Assembly (NCBI GenBank): GCA_020429495.1
Contig: JAGQLJ010000047.1
Location: 1 to 22,203, forward strand
DNA: 22,203 nucleotides
Direction: 5' to 3'
Source of the DNA: Candidatus Dojkabacteria bacterium
Lineage (GTDB): Bacteria > Patescibacteriota > Dojkabacteria > J137
Shown piece after piece: positions 1 through 6,633 of this stretch. The notes under the pieces were generated by a model. That model made no database searches and was not told where the DNA came from. It saw only the letters and a list, made by a program, of their open reading frames with translations. Both the position numbers and the translations under genes were made by a program. Position 1 is the stretch's first letter, and each line of letters begins with the position of its first letter.

Positions 1-401
1 CTAGTAAAATTATGGCTGAAAGAGCCTTAAAAAATGAGAAGATTGAAGTTCTTTGGAATACAGAAGTTAAAGAAGTTCTTGGAAATGAGACAGTAACAGG
101 TCTAAAAATATTTAATAATCAAGAAAATAAAGAATCTACACTTGAAGTCAATGGAATGTTCTTATCAATTGGACATGTTCCATCAACACAATTCTTAACT
201 GACATTCTGGATTTAGATGAAAATGGATATGTAAAAACTATGGGTGATGTAGAGACAAATATTCCAGGTATTTTTGTTGCAGGTGAAATACAAGATCATA
301 TTTACAAGCAAGCAATAACAACTGCTGCAGATGGATGTAAAGCAGCTCTTAAAGCTCAGCGTTGGCTTGAGGGGAACGAGGAGATAAAGAATGTTTGGTA
401 A
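1..401 (+). CDS. trxB: thioredoxin reductase (C-terminal part)
   Basis: This is the 3' end of a gene that enters from the left edge; the frame is open from base 3 with no stop upstream. The enzyme is a flavoprotein that uses NADPH to reduce thioredoxin in the cytoplasm. About 133 residues are visible. They cover the end of the NADPH-binding domain and the C-terminal FAD-binding segment. The diagnostic part is the block GIFVAGEIQDHIYKQA near residues 90-105 counted from the ATG at 12, followed by TTAADGC and an ending close to AQRWLEG, as in bacterial TrxB. The usual AGD of the FAD motif reads AGE here. The redox CxxC lies outside the window, so a related flavoprotein of the TrxR-like family cannot be excluded. 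The gene ends in TAA and is followed by a strong terminator. Confidence 0.85.
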   Translation, partial: SKIMAERALKNEKIEVLWNTEVKEVLGNETVTGLKIFNNQENKESTLEVNGMFLSIGHVPSTQFLTDILDLDENGYVKTMGDVETNIPGIFVAGEIQDHIYKQAITTAADGCKAALKAQRWLEGNEEIKNVW

Positions 402-427
402 TCCAAATTTAGTACAACATAGCTAAA

Positions 428-457
428 CCCTCTTTTAAAGAGGGCTTCTTTTTTTAT
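428..457 (+). terminator. intrinsic terminator of trxB
   Basis: An 8-bp perfect stem, CCCTCTTT (428-435) with AAAGAGGG (437-444), is followed by a T-rich tract to about 457. It sits 27 bases after the trxB stop and before the next gene, so it should end the trxB transcript. Confidence 0.85.
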
Positions 458-538
458 CATTTCTCTACTTCGTAAATTTGGATATATGTTAATTATAAAA
501 ATTCTATTTAGATTATCGTTTACATTAAATTGTGTTTT

Positions 539-566
539 TTGCATACTTAAAAACACAATATATAGT
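539..566 (+). promoter_or_regulatory. candidate promoter of the 144-residue gene
   Basis: TTGCAT (539-544) and TATAGT (561-566) are 16 bases apart. Transcription would start near 573, only about 12 bases before the ATG at 585. This implies a very short leader and fits the absence of a ribosome binding site. In AT-rich DNA such matches arise by chance, so this is tentative. Confidence 0.4.
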
Positions 567-584
567 ATTTTTAATGTTAATTTT

Positions 585-1019
585 ATGGCAATTGAATCAA
601 CAACAGAAGATTATCAATATGAGTCAGCAGATGTTTCGCATCTGATTAGTAGGCATCAACTAGAGGAAGTAAATAGTTATGTTTCAGAAAGAGTTAATCC
701 AAGTAGTGATATAGATCAGACTACATTTAACAGGTGTTTGCTAGCTGCTCAGGTTCTTGATGGCATGGGTATTTCTTCTAACGTGGGTTATTTTGCAAGT
801 ATTAATGGCATACCACAACAATATGGCCTATTTGCTGATAGTAAAAAAGCCGTTATATTGTTTGATGGAAGTCACAAAGTAGTGAAACCAATAGAAGCTG
901 ATATTCCTATTGAAATAAACTTAGGTACAAGAACAACAGAATTTATTGAAAAAAATAGTGCTGCAGTAGAAAGTGCAAGAAATTTTGGAAGCCAATTAAG
1001 AAGTCTAGTAGAAGCATAA
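585..1019 (+). CDS. hypothetical protein, 144 residues
   Basis: I do not recognise this protein. The frame is open from 486, but the first 33 codons read as a hydrophobic low-complexity stretch across the likely promoter. I therefore prefer the ATG at 585, giving a product that begins MAIESTTED. It is soluble and acidic, with no signal peptide or membrane segment. The middle part (GMGISSNVGYFASINGIPQQYGLFADSKKAVILFDGSH in outline, residues about 60-100) alternates hydrophobic and polar residues as a small alpha/beta or beta domain would. The C-terminus (residues about 118-144) looks helical. The gene stands alone between the trxB terminator and a hairpin shared with convergent infB. Codon use matches the neighbours, so it is probably a real gene of unknown function. 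Confidence 0.6.
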   Translation: MAIESTTEDYQYESADVSHLISRHQLEEVNSYVSERVNPSSDIDQTTFNRCLLAAQVLDGMGISSNVGYFASINGIPQQYGLFADSKKAVILFDGSHKVVKPIEADIPIEINLGTRTTEFIEKNSAAVESARNFGSQLRSLVEA

Positions 1020-1023
1020 GCTA

Positions 1024-1061
1024 TAAAGCTAATAGCCAGTAGCTCGAAGCTAGTGGCTATT
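1024..1061. repeat. heptad repeat array folding into a bidirectional hairpin
   Basis: The gap between two convergent genes is made of 7-bp units of the type AGCTAAT, AGCCAGT. It folds as AATAGCCA (1031-1038), G, TAGCT (1040-1044), loop CGA, AGCTA (1048-1052), G, TGGCTATT (1054-1061): a 13-bp stem with one G-G mismatch. It overlaps the first base of the infB stop complement. The T tracts are weak on both sides, so it may terminate both transcripts or simply protect their 3' ends. It belongs to the same repeat family as the arrays near 4160, 6543, 7471, 7823, 11990, 16454 and 17451. Confidence 0.65.
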
Positions 1062-2620
1062 TAATATTTCTCAACCCTAAAGGCAATTACCTTATCGCCT
1101 TCTTGCAGATCAGGAATTGCTGGGTTTAGAAGTAAACCGCATTCATTTCCTTTTTTCATTTCTTTTACCTCATTTTTACCTTGCCTAATAGAAGTCACTT
1201 TTGCTTCACCTAGTTCTGTCTCTCCTCTCTCTGCTCTAATTTTGTATCCTTTAACAAATTTACCATCTGTAACTTTACAACCTGCAACTTGGTCACCATT
1301 AGAAAGTGTAAACACTTGCAACACTTCAGCAGTTGCCATATCAACAATTTCTTCTTGTGGTTGATCCATTGAATCTAGTACGTCTGCAATTTCATCAATT
1401 AGTTCGTAGATAATTTCGTAGTGTCTTACTAGAATTTTATTTCTTCTTGCATTAGTCATTATTGCGTTTGGCACATCAACTTGAAAGCTAATAACAATAG
1501 CTTTTGCAACTTTTGCCATATTTAAATCATCTTCTGAGACTGGGCCAGTACCCTTTTGAACAACTGTAACTTTAGATTCTTCTGTTTCAAGCTTTTTAAG
1601 TTCTGATTCTACTGCTTCAAGAGTACCTTGTGTTGAACATCTTAAAATAATATTTAGCTCTTGCTGTTCTACTCCTTGTGCTTTTTCTTCTTTCTGCATA
1701 AGCATTTGCGCAAATAAGGATTCTGCATTCATTTCTATTTCCTTTGGTTCATCTTCAGTTACAACTCCAGACTTTAAATCATCTTGAAGCTTTTTAGCTT
1801 CTTTCTCGTCTTTAACAAAGTTAATAATTTCACCAGTTGGCAAGTCATCTTTTAATCCAATTACTGTGAAAGGCTCAGATTCATGAACATTCTTAATTTG
1901 CTTACCATCTTCGTCCATGTAAGCTCTAACTTTGAAGATTGAATCTTCTGTAACACCAACAAACCGATCTTTTAGTTCTCCAGCTTTTAAAATTGCTAGT
2001 GCTGAGTAACCAATATGTTTATCTAGACTTGATTCCATTACAAAAGCTTCTGCAATAACACCTTCTTTTGGTTGATGTGGCTTTAGCTCATTTATTTCTG
2101 CCATTAGTTCAATTCCTTCAAGAACTTCATCTAACCCTTTCTTTTCTTTTGCAGAGATTTCAAAGCACATAACATCTCCACCATATTCTTCAATATTTAC
2201 TTTGTAGCTTGCTAATTCTTGCTTAATCTTTTGAAGCTGCACTCCTTCAATATCTACTTTATTAATAGCAACAATAATTGGAACATTATTCTCATGTGCA
2301 AATTCAATAGATTCTTTTGTTTGAGGTTGAACTCCATCATCTGCAGCAACCATTAGTAAAACAAAATCTGTAACTCTTGCTCCTCTTGATCTCATGTTGC
2401 TAAAAGCTTCGTGTCCAGGAGTGTCAATAAATGTAATTTTAAAACCAGATTTTGTTGTTACCTCATGAGCTCTTGTGTTTTGAGTAATTCCTCCAAACTC
2501 TTTGTCGGCTACTCGTGCACCTCTTATTGAATCTAGAAAAGTAGTTTTTCCATGATCAACATGACCCATAACAGCAACAATTGGTTGTCTAACATTTTTA
2601 TTTTCAGTTTTATTTGGCAT
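1061..2620 (-). CDS. infB: translation initiation factor IF-2, short form
   Basis: IF-2 is the GTPase that places initiator tRNA on the 30S subunit and promotes 50S joining. The product has 519 residues. G1 is GHVDHGKT (19-26), G3 is DTPGH (66-70), G4 is NKVD (120-123) and G5 is SAK (156-158). Domain II follows (about 183-290), then C1 (about 325-390) and the tRNA-binding C2 domain (about 425-519). Only 12 residues precede the G domain core, so the N-terminal region that accounts for much of the 716-890 residues in Bacillus or E. coli is absent. The G2 segment reads GGITQNTRA where GGITQHIGA is usual; the Mg-coordinating threonine is kept. The start at 2620 leaves no room for more: an in-frame extension would run into the rodA leader. 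No ribosome binding site is visible. The gene is transcribed alone, divergent from rodA. Confidence 0.95.
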   Translation of the reverse strand: MPNKTENKNVRQPIVAVMGHVDHGKTTFLDSIRGARVADKEFGGITQNTRAHEVTTKSGFKITFIDTPGHEAFSNMRSRGARVTDFVLLMVAADDGVQPQTKESIEFAHENNVPIIVAINKVDIEGVQLQKIKQELASYKVNIEEYGGDVMCFEISAKEKKGLDEVLEGIELMAEINELKPHQPKEGVIAEAFVMESSLDKHIGYSALAILKAGELKDRFVGVTEDSIFKVRAYMDEDGKQIKNVHESEPFTVIGLKDDLPTGEIINFVKDEKEAKKLQDDLKSGVVTEDEPKEIEMNAESLFAQMLMQKEEKAQGVEQQELNIILRCSTQGTLEAVESELKKLETEESKVTVVQKGTGPVSEDDLNMAKVAKAIVISFQVDVPNAIMTNARRNKILVRHYEIIYELIDEIADVLDSMDQPQEEIVDMATAEVLQVFTLSNGDQVAGCKVTDGKFVKGYKIRAERGETELGEAKVTSIRQGKNEVKEMKKGNECGLLLNPAIPDLQEGDKVIAFRVEKY

Positions 2621-2684
2621 TTCTTATGTGCAATAAATATTCTACGACGTGATTTTATCATATATTGGCCAATCTTACGAAGTA

Positions 2685-2828
2685 GTATTATTCCTCCCTG
2701 GAGAGAGGTGCAGAGGCATAATTTATTATGACGAAGCGGAGGGTGTTAACACCCCTCCCCTTACTTCGCCAAGGCTTCGTAAGGTACTCCCCTCACCTGC
2801 CAAAGGCAGGTCTAAGGGGAGAATAATT
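2685..2828. repeat. GC-rich palindromic intergenic element (MITE-like)
   Basis: The stretch between infB and rodA is much richer in G and C than its surroundings and is built from inverted repeats. Its ends mirror each other: ATTATTCCTCCC on the left, GGGGAGAATAAT on the right. Inside are a perfect 14-base palindrome GGGTGTTAACACCC (2741-2754) and a nested hairpin: CTCCCCT (2787-2793), ACCTGCC (2795-2801), loop AAA, GGCAGGT (2805-2811), AGGGGAG (2815-2821). It resembles the non-coding palindromic repeats with CTCCC/GGGAG ends scattered in many bacterial genomes. That resemblance is from memory and unsearched. The rodA leader RNA would contain the hairpins. Confidence 0.6.
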
Positions 2829-2861
2829 GCGTGTGACTTAATCAATAGCTTATACTTAACC

Positions 2862-4175
2862 ATGAACATAGATAATCTTAAAAAAATCGATCTAACAGTT
2901 GTAACAATTGTAATTTTGCTTTTGGTAATGGGTTTGGTAAATATATATTCAACAACTTATTTTCCAGATAAAACTGCATCCGGCTTATTTATAAATCAGC
3001 TTATATATGCTGGAGTGGGACTTTTCTTAATGTGTATAATTTTTGTTCTAAACTACAAAAAATTTAATATCATTTTATTCCAAACACTAGCATTTCTATT
3101 TACTCTGACTTTACTAATTTCGGTAATCTTTTTTGGAGATGAAGTACTTGGAGCAACAAGATGGATTTCTATTGGAGGTTTTACCATTCAGCCTGCTGAG
3201 TTTGCAAAAATTACAATTATTTTAACTACTGCTTTTATTCTCTCGCTTAATAAACCATTTAAAACAAACAAGTTTGTAAAAGAAAATTTTTTAGTAATTA
3301 AGATTGCCGCAAGCTTTATGTTTTTGTTCTTTACAGTTAGTTTAGTTGCACTTCAAAACTCTTTGGGAAATACCATTTTGATAAGTCTTATTTGGGGAAT
3401 AATGGTTTTAACAACTTTTAAAATAACTGAGCCATTTGTGCTTTCTGTAGTTCTGTTTATTAATGGTTTAATTTTATCTTTTGTTTTTGAATCAAGCTTG
3501 CTGCTTGCTGTAGTTCTATCTGTAACTCTAGGTTTAAACGCTTACTATCTAAGAAAGCAACATAAACTAAAACTATTTGTAATTATTCCAATAATCTTGT
3601 TTTCTCTATTTTTAAAACCAAGTATAGATTTGGCATATAGTCATGTTTTGCAAGATTATCAACGTCAGAGAATTGATACATTTATTGATCCAAATGCAGA
3701 CCCAACTGCAAGTTGGAATAGATCACAAGCAAAAATTGCACTTGGATCTGGAAGAATTTTTGGAAAAGGATTTTTGCAGGGTACACACTCTAACTACAGA
3801 TTTTTACCATTTTCTTTCAATGACTTTGCCTTTGCAGCAATTGGAGAACAATTTGGGCTTGTCGGAATAATATTTTTAGGAGTTCTATTTGGAGTTTTGC
3901 TAAATAGAATTGTAACAATAGCCAGGGCCACAAAGGATTCTTTTGGTAGATTAGTAGTTTTTGGTGTGAGTGCGCTTGTTTTTGTGAATATGTTTCAACA
4001 TATGGGTATGAATGTGGGTATTTTGCCTATTACAGGTGTTCCGCTACCCTTTATTAGTTATGGTGGTAGCGCAATATTGGTTATGATGATTGGTATTGGG
4101 CTTGTTTTGTCGGTAGCTAGCCACGCTGAACGCGAAAGTAACGTTACCAAGGCCCAGTTAAGAGTTAAAAGGTAA
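2862..4175 (+). CDS. rodA: SEDS peptidoglycan glycosyltransferase (RodA/FtsW family)
   Basis: This is a multi-pass membrane enzyme of the SEDS family, which polymerises lipid II into glycan strands with a partner class B penicillin-binding protein. It has 437 residues and about ten hydrophobic segments. Recognised motifs are QPAEFAK (110-116), the extracellular loop IDPNADP (275-281) with the aspartate aligned to the essential RodA Asp (about 280), SQAKIALGSG (288-297), and PITGVPLPFISYGGS (389-403), which is the RodA/FtsW signature. The usual QPDLGT reads QNSLGN here (165-170). RodA is favoured over FtsW by overall feel only. The frame is open upstream to 2649, but that extension translates the palindromic element, so I chose ATG 2862 (MNIDNLKK). 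The last codons lie in a heptad repeat array that forms a hairpin. Confidence 0.85.
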   Translation: MNIDNLKKIDLTVVTIVILLLVMGLVNIYSTTYFPDKTASGLFINQLIYAGVGLFLMCIIFVLNYKKFNIILFQTLAFLFTLTLLISVIFFGDEVLGATRWISIGGFTIQPAEFAKITIILTTAFILSLNKPFKTNKFVKENFLVIKIAASFMFLFFTVSLVALQNSLGNTILISLIWGIMVLTTFKITEPFVLSVVLFINGLILSFVFESSLLLAVVLSVTLGLNAYYLRKQHKLKLFVIIPIILFSLFLKPSIDLAYSHVLQDYQRQRIDTFIDPNADPTASWNRSQAKIALGSGRIFGKGFLQGTHSNYRFLPFSFNDFAFAAIGEQFGLVGIIFLGVLFGVLLNRIVTIARATKDSFGRLVVFGVSALVFVNMFQHMGMNVGILPITGVPLPFISYGGSAILVMMIGIGLVLSVASHAERESNVTKAQLRVKR

Positions 4176-4235
4176 GAGATAAAAGTCAAAATAGGCTCTA
4201 AATTATTAACTCTTATCTTTTAACTTTTCTACTCT
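4163..4235 (+). terminator. long imperfect hairpin made of heptad repeats, rodA 3' end
   Basis: The 20 bases at 4163-4182 pair with 4206-4225 with 18 of 20 matches and a 23-base loop. A T-rich tail follows. Both arms are built from 7-bp units (AGTTAAA, AGGTAAG on the left; TTAACT/CTTATCT types on the right). The left arm starts inside the last four rodA codons and includes the stop (4173-4175). It would also face the 3' end of the possible minus-strand ORF at 4229-4327, so it may act in both directions. Confidence 0.65.
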
Positions 4236-4327
4236 TTTGCTTTAGCTACCTCTGAATATATTTGTACATAGAACAAATCACGCTTGTTGTCGTAGCTGCC
4301 AATCATTGACATCAAATATAAAAACAT
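4229..4327 (-). CDS. possible small protein, 32 residues
   Basis: On the minus strand an ATG at 4327 opens a 32-codon frame to a TAG at 4229-4231. The product contains IGSYDNKRDLFYVQIYSEVA and ends KAKE, with a balanced amino-acid mix unlike translated noise from AT-rich spacer. It ends right beside the rodA hairpin, the same convergent arrangement seen for infB. I do not recognise it. It could be a true small protein, a remnant of a decayed gene, or chance. No ribosome binding site is seen, as for all genes here. Confidence 0.3.
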   Translation of the reverse strand: MFLYLMSMIGSYDNKRDLFYVQIYSEVAKAKE

Positions 4328-4462
4328 ATATACTGAATGTATTACAAAATGTAATTTTTTGCTTTTGTAATAAATATTAAATTTTGGGTTAGACCTAGTC
4401 TACCAAAGAACCTGACGTACAAGGTATTTTTTAAGAAATATATTAATTTATAAAAATAAAAT
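4328..4462. other. spacer between the small ORF and the 190-residue gene
   Basis: This AT-rich spacer must carry the start signals of the plus-strand gene at 4463 and of the possible minus-strand ORF. TTACAAAATGTAA (4342-4354) is a perfect 13-base inverted repeat, TTACA with TGTAA around AAA. It could be an operator for either gene. TATATT (4440-4445) is a plausible -10 for the 4463 gene, but no good -35 is seen. Confidence 0.3.
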
Positions 4463-5035
4463 ATGTTTACGTCATTAATAAACGCAGATTCAGGGTTAAA
4501 TGCTGAAACACCATCAGATAGATTATTCTATGGTGATTTAAGAAATGCAATAATTCAGAACACCCCAAACCTATACGATAGGCCAGCTGTTCAAGAGGTC
4601 ACTGATTTTTTTAATTCACAAGGAGTAGAAGATTTTGAAGAATTACCTGTTTTAAATCAATTAGACTTGACACTAGCATACATATCTCAGTTCCCCGACT
4701 CAGATAGTAGAGAGGCAATTGTAAGAAATAACTTTATGGGAATGTATATCGTAAATGCACTAGTGGCTTTTAAAGATATAAGTGTCAGCGCTGATGCTGA
4801 AGATTCTACTATGTCAGATATACTAAAGCAGATGCTTGAAAACTATGGCAAGCCGGTTGTTGTTCAGAATATTACAGATAGAAGTATAAGAAGATATGGT
4901 CAATCTTTGAAAAAAGCAAACAGCGTTTTTCAAATATTAAGGATAGGTCAAGAGGGTTATGGAATAAGGTTAAAAGATTTTCAATCGTGGGTTAAAGATG
5001 TAAGAAAGTCTAGATTTAGGCTTGGAGAACTTTAA
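4463..5035 (+). CDS. hypothetical protein, 190 residues
   Basis: I do not recognise this protein. It starts at the only reasonable ATG, after an A-rich stretch with no ribosome binding site. It is soluble, with no signal peptide or membrane helix, and looks mainly helical. An acidic N-terminal two thirds includes LPVLNQLDLTLAYISQFPDSD (residues about 53-73). The strongly basic C-terminal third (residues about 130-190) includes RSIRRYGQSLKK and WVKDVRKSRFRLGEL. The basic tail could bind nucleic acid, but no motif supports this. It is convergent with the kinase-like gene; the 50-base gap shows no clear terminator. Confidence 0.6.
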   Translation: MFTSLINADSGLNAETPSDRLFYGDLRNAIIQNTPNLYDRPAVQEVTDFFNSQGVEDFEELPVLNQLDLTLAYISQFPDSDSREAIVRNNFMGMYIVNALVAFKDISVSADAEDSTMSDILKQMLENYGKPVVVQNITDRSIRRYGQSLKKANSVFQILRIGQEGYGIRLKDFQSWVKDVRKSRFRLGEL

Positions 5036-5085
5036 TTTCACGACTTTTAAACTGTTAATAACACCTACTGTATGTTTTTTATGGT

Positions 5086-6012
5086 TTATTGTAATTCTTG
5101 CAAAATCTCTTTGTTTAAATCTGTAAACATAGAAAAAATCTGTTCACTTTGATGTGAATCAATTTCTTTTCTATCCCAAAACTTATTTAATTCTTCAAAA
5201 ACACTTCCTAAAAAGTCGCTTAACTCATAACCTTTTTGTAGAGTCGCCTCATCATCAGAATCTAGTGTCGTGATATCTTTGGCTGCTTCAAAGTCACATA
5301 ATAAGAAATCTTGATTTATTATATCTTGTAATACATTCCTTGAAGCTGGATCGCCATGAATAATGCCATGTGAATGCAATTCTTTAAAAGTAGCATAACT
5401 GTTTCTAATTATTACTTTTAAATTATTTTTAATACCATTTAATAGTATGGCGAAGTTATTGCTATTAATTACCTCTTCCAGCATATCAACTTGAGCTTTA
5501 AGCCTAGTTTCAACAGAAACTAAGTTTGAATTGGCAATTGTTAATAAAATAGAACTTCTTCTACTGCCCATTGATTCAGTTTCATCAATCATTAAAGCAA
5601 AAACTTCTAAAGATGGTTGAGGTGCTGCTTTGTAAGCTAAAAGCTCTGCTCTAGCTTGCTCTGAAGACATTAACTTAGCAACAACTGGAACACTCCTTGT
5701 TTCAAATTTCCCGTCTTCTAGTAAATCAATATCCAAAACTAATGTTTCTACCTTATGTCTACTGCTACCTAATTCTGCAGGCACATTCAAATCATTATTG
5801 TCTGGATACCGTACTCGAATATCTAATATTTCTTGCCATTGTTCTAAAAAATGAGAAAATTTTAAGTTTCCAAGTTGTTCATCTTCGAGCAAATTATTAG
5901 TTTCTTCTATTGAATTAGGTTCCGCAGTATGGAAATCTGAAATTATGTTGTTAAGATTAGCAGTAATAATTCCTATTGAATCACCAAAAGATAATGATTC
6001 AATGTTGTCCAT
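5086..6012 (-). CDS. divergent protein-kinase-fold protein
   Basis: The 308-residue product carries the core of the protein-kinase-like/aminoglycoside phosphotransferase fold. The C-lobe shows HSHGIIHGDPASRNVL (214-228): HGD in place of HRD, with the catalytic aspartate at 221 and Mg-binding Asn at 226. A DFE triad follows (240-242), replacing DFG. In the N-lobe, VVAKL (110-114) offers the ATP-binding lysine (K113) and RAELLAYK offers a possible helix-C glutamate (E123). HGD plus DFE is typical of small-molecule kinases and of Bud32/RIO-like atypical kinases, so the substrate cannot be told. It is soluble. Its ATG follows the stop of the upstream 139-residue gene after one base, which implies coupled translation and a shared process. 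Confidence 0.65.
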   Translation of the reverse strand: MDNIESLSFGDSIGIITANLNNIISDFHTAEPNSIEETNNLLEDEQLGNLKFSHFLEQWQEILDIRVRYPDNNDLNVPAELGSSRHKVETLVLDIDLLEDGKFETRSVPVVAKLMSSEQARAELLAYKAAPQPSLEVFALMIDETESMGSRRSSILLTIANSNLVSVETRLKAQVDMLEEVINSNNFAILLNGIKNNLKVIIRNSYATFKELHSHGIIHGDPASRNVLQDIINQDFLLCDFEAAKDITTLDSDDEATLQKGYELSDFLGSVFEELNKFWDRKEIDSHQSEQIFSMFTDLNKEILQELQ

Positions 6013-6013
6013 T

Positions 6014-6433
6014 TTAAAGAGTTGGGATAAGGCAAATAAGCTTTCTAGTTCGTGCTAAATCAACTGCAAAGAATGCCTTAGGAGGTAAATTAGTTTTATT
6101 TATAAAATCATCTAAATCAGGATTAGCTATTAGAAATTCATCTATATATTTTGAATAACTAAAAGCAGGGTCATCTTCAGAAGTACCATTAGAAAATGTA
6201 AAAATAGGAACAGTTCTTATTGGAAGTTGAATTACTGTAGTATCTAACACTGCTTGTGTATGCCTAATTTCAATATTAGCTGTAGGTGTAAGCGTAAAGC
6301 TAGCTTCAGGTACGGTCATAAAGGTTTGATCACCTTCGGTAAATCTTTGAAAATATTGACCGAGCTCAGTATCATGCTCGATTATAGGTAATACATTATC
6401 CATATATTTAAACTTACTATTCAATTTTAGCAT
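6014..6433 (-). CDS. hypothetical protein, partner of the kinase-like gene
   Basis: I do not recognise this protein of up to 139 residues. The first ATG is at 6433; a second in-frame ATG at 6403 gives 129 residues beginning MDNVLPI, which resembles the MDNIESL start of the next gene and may be the true start. The sequence is beta-rich in the middle (FTLTPTANIEIRH, then TVIQLPIRTVPIFTF). A short acidic helix (IDEFLIANPDLDDFI) and a final hydrophobic strand (KAFFAVDLA) follow. No signal peptide, membrane helix or catalytic motif is apparent. It forms a tight two-gene unit with the kinase-fold gene, so it may be a substrate, regulator or binding partner. That is inference from spacing only. Confidence 0.55.
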   Translation of the reverse strand: MLKLNSKFKYMDNVLPIIEHDTELGQYFQRFTEGDQTFMTVPEASFTLTPTANIEIRHTQAVLDTTVIQLPIRTVPIFTFSNGTSEDDPAFSYSKYIDEFLIANPDLDDFINKTNLPPKAFFAVDLARTRKLICLIPTL

Positions 6434-6473
6434 TAATGTGCTTGGTAAAGAAAGGAACTGTATTGACGGGTTA

Positions 6474-6528
6474 AAGGGACTGCCACGTCGTTCATTTCAT
6501 TCACTGCTCGCAGATCGTCGGACAATCT
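6474..6528. repeat. probable palindromic intergenic repeat remnant
   Basis: This GC-richer patch in an AT-rich spacer begins GGGACTGCCACGTCGTTC. On the minus strand it contains GCGAGCAGTGAATG and ends in GTGGCAGTCCC. This looks like the widespread bacterial repeat whose members carry GCGAG...GTGGCAATCC. The match is recalled, not searched. The inverted symmetry here is weak, so it may be a decayed copy. Confidence 0.4.
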
Positions 6529-6542
6529 ACTCTAACTGACAA

Positions 6543-6598
6543 AACTAGTAACTAGAAACTAGCAACTATTCTATTCATCTACTTTCCTACATATCTAT
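6543..6598. repeat. heptad repeat array (AACTAGN type)
   Basis: Four clear 7-bp units start at 6543, 6550, 6557 and 6564 (AACTAGT, AACTAGA, then two more). A more degenerate CTA-containing run continues to about 6598. It lies between the divergent 139-residue gene and the membrane-anchored gene, directly upstream of the latter's promoter region. Confidence 0.7.
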
Positions 6599-6606
6599 TC
6601 CTCTGT

Positions 6607-6612
6607 TATACT
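6607..6612 (+). promoter_or_regulatory. candidate -10 element of the 231-residue gene
   Basis: TATACT at 6607-6612 matches the -10 consensus in five of six positions and lies 21 bases before the ATG at 6634. The best -35 (TTTCCT, 6583-6588, 18-base spacing) is poor. The leader would be about 15 bases long, without a ribosome binding site. Confidence 0.35.
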
Positions 6613-6633
6613 TACGTATATTAAATATCGTTC

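Noticed and set aside
486..584. N-terminal extension of the 144-residue gene
   Set aside because: The extra 33 residues are low-complexity hydrophobic sequence from AT-rich spacer that overlaps the probable promoter.
2649..2861. Upstream extension of rodA from an ATG at 2649
   Set aside because: The extra 71 residues translate a palindromic non-coding element and have no SEDS-like sequence; MNIDNLKK at 2862 is a normal start.
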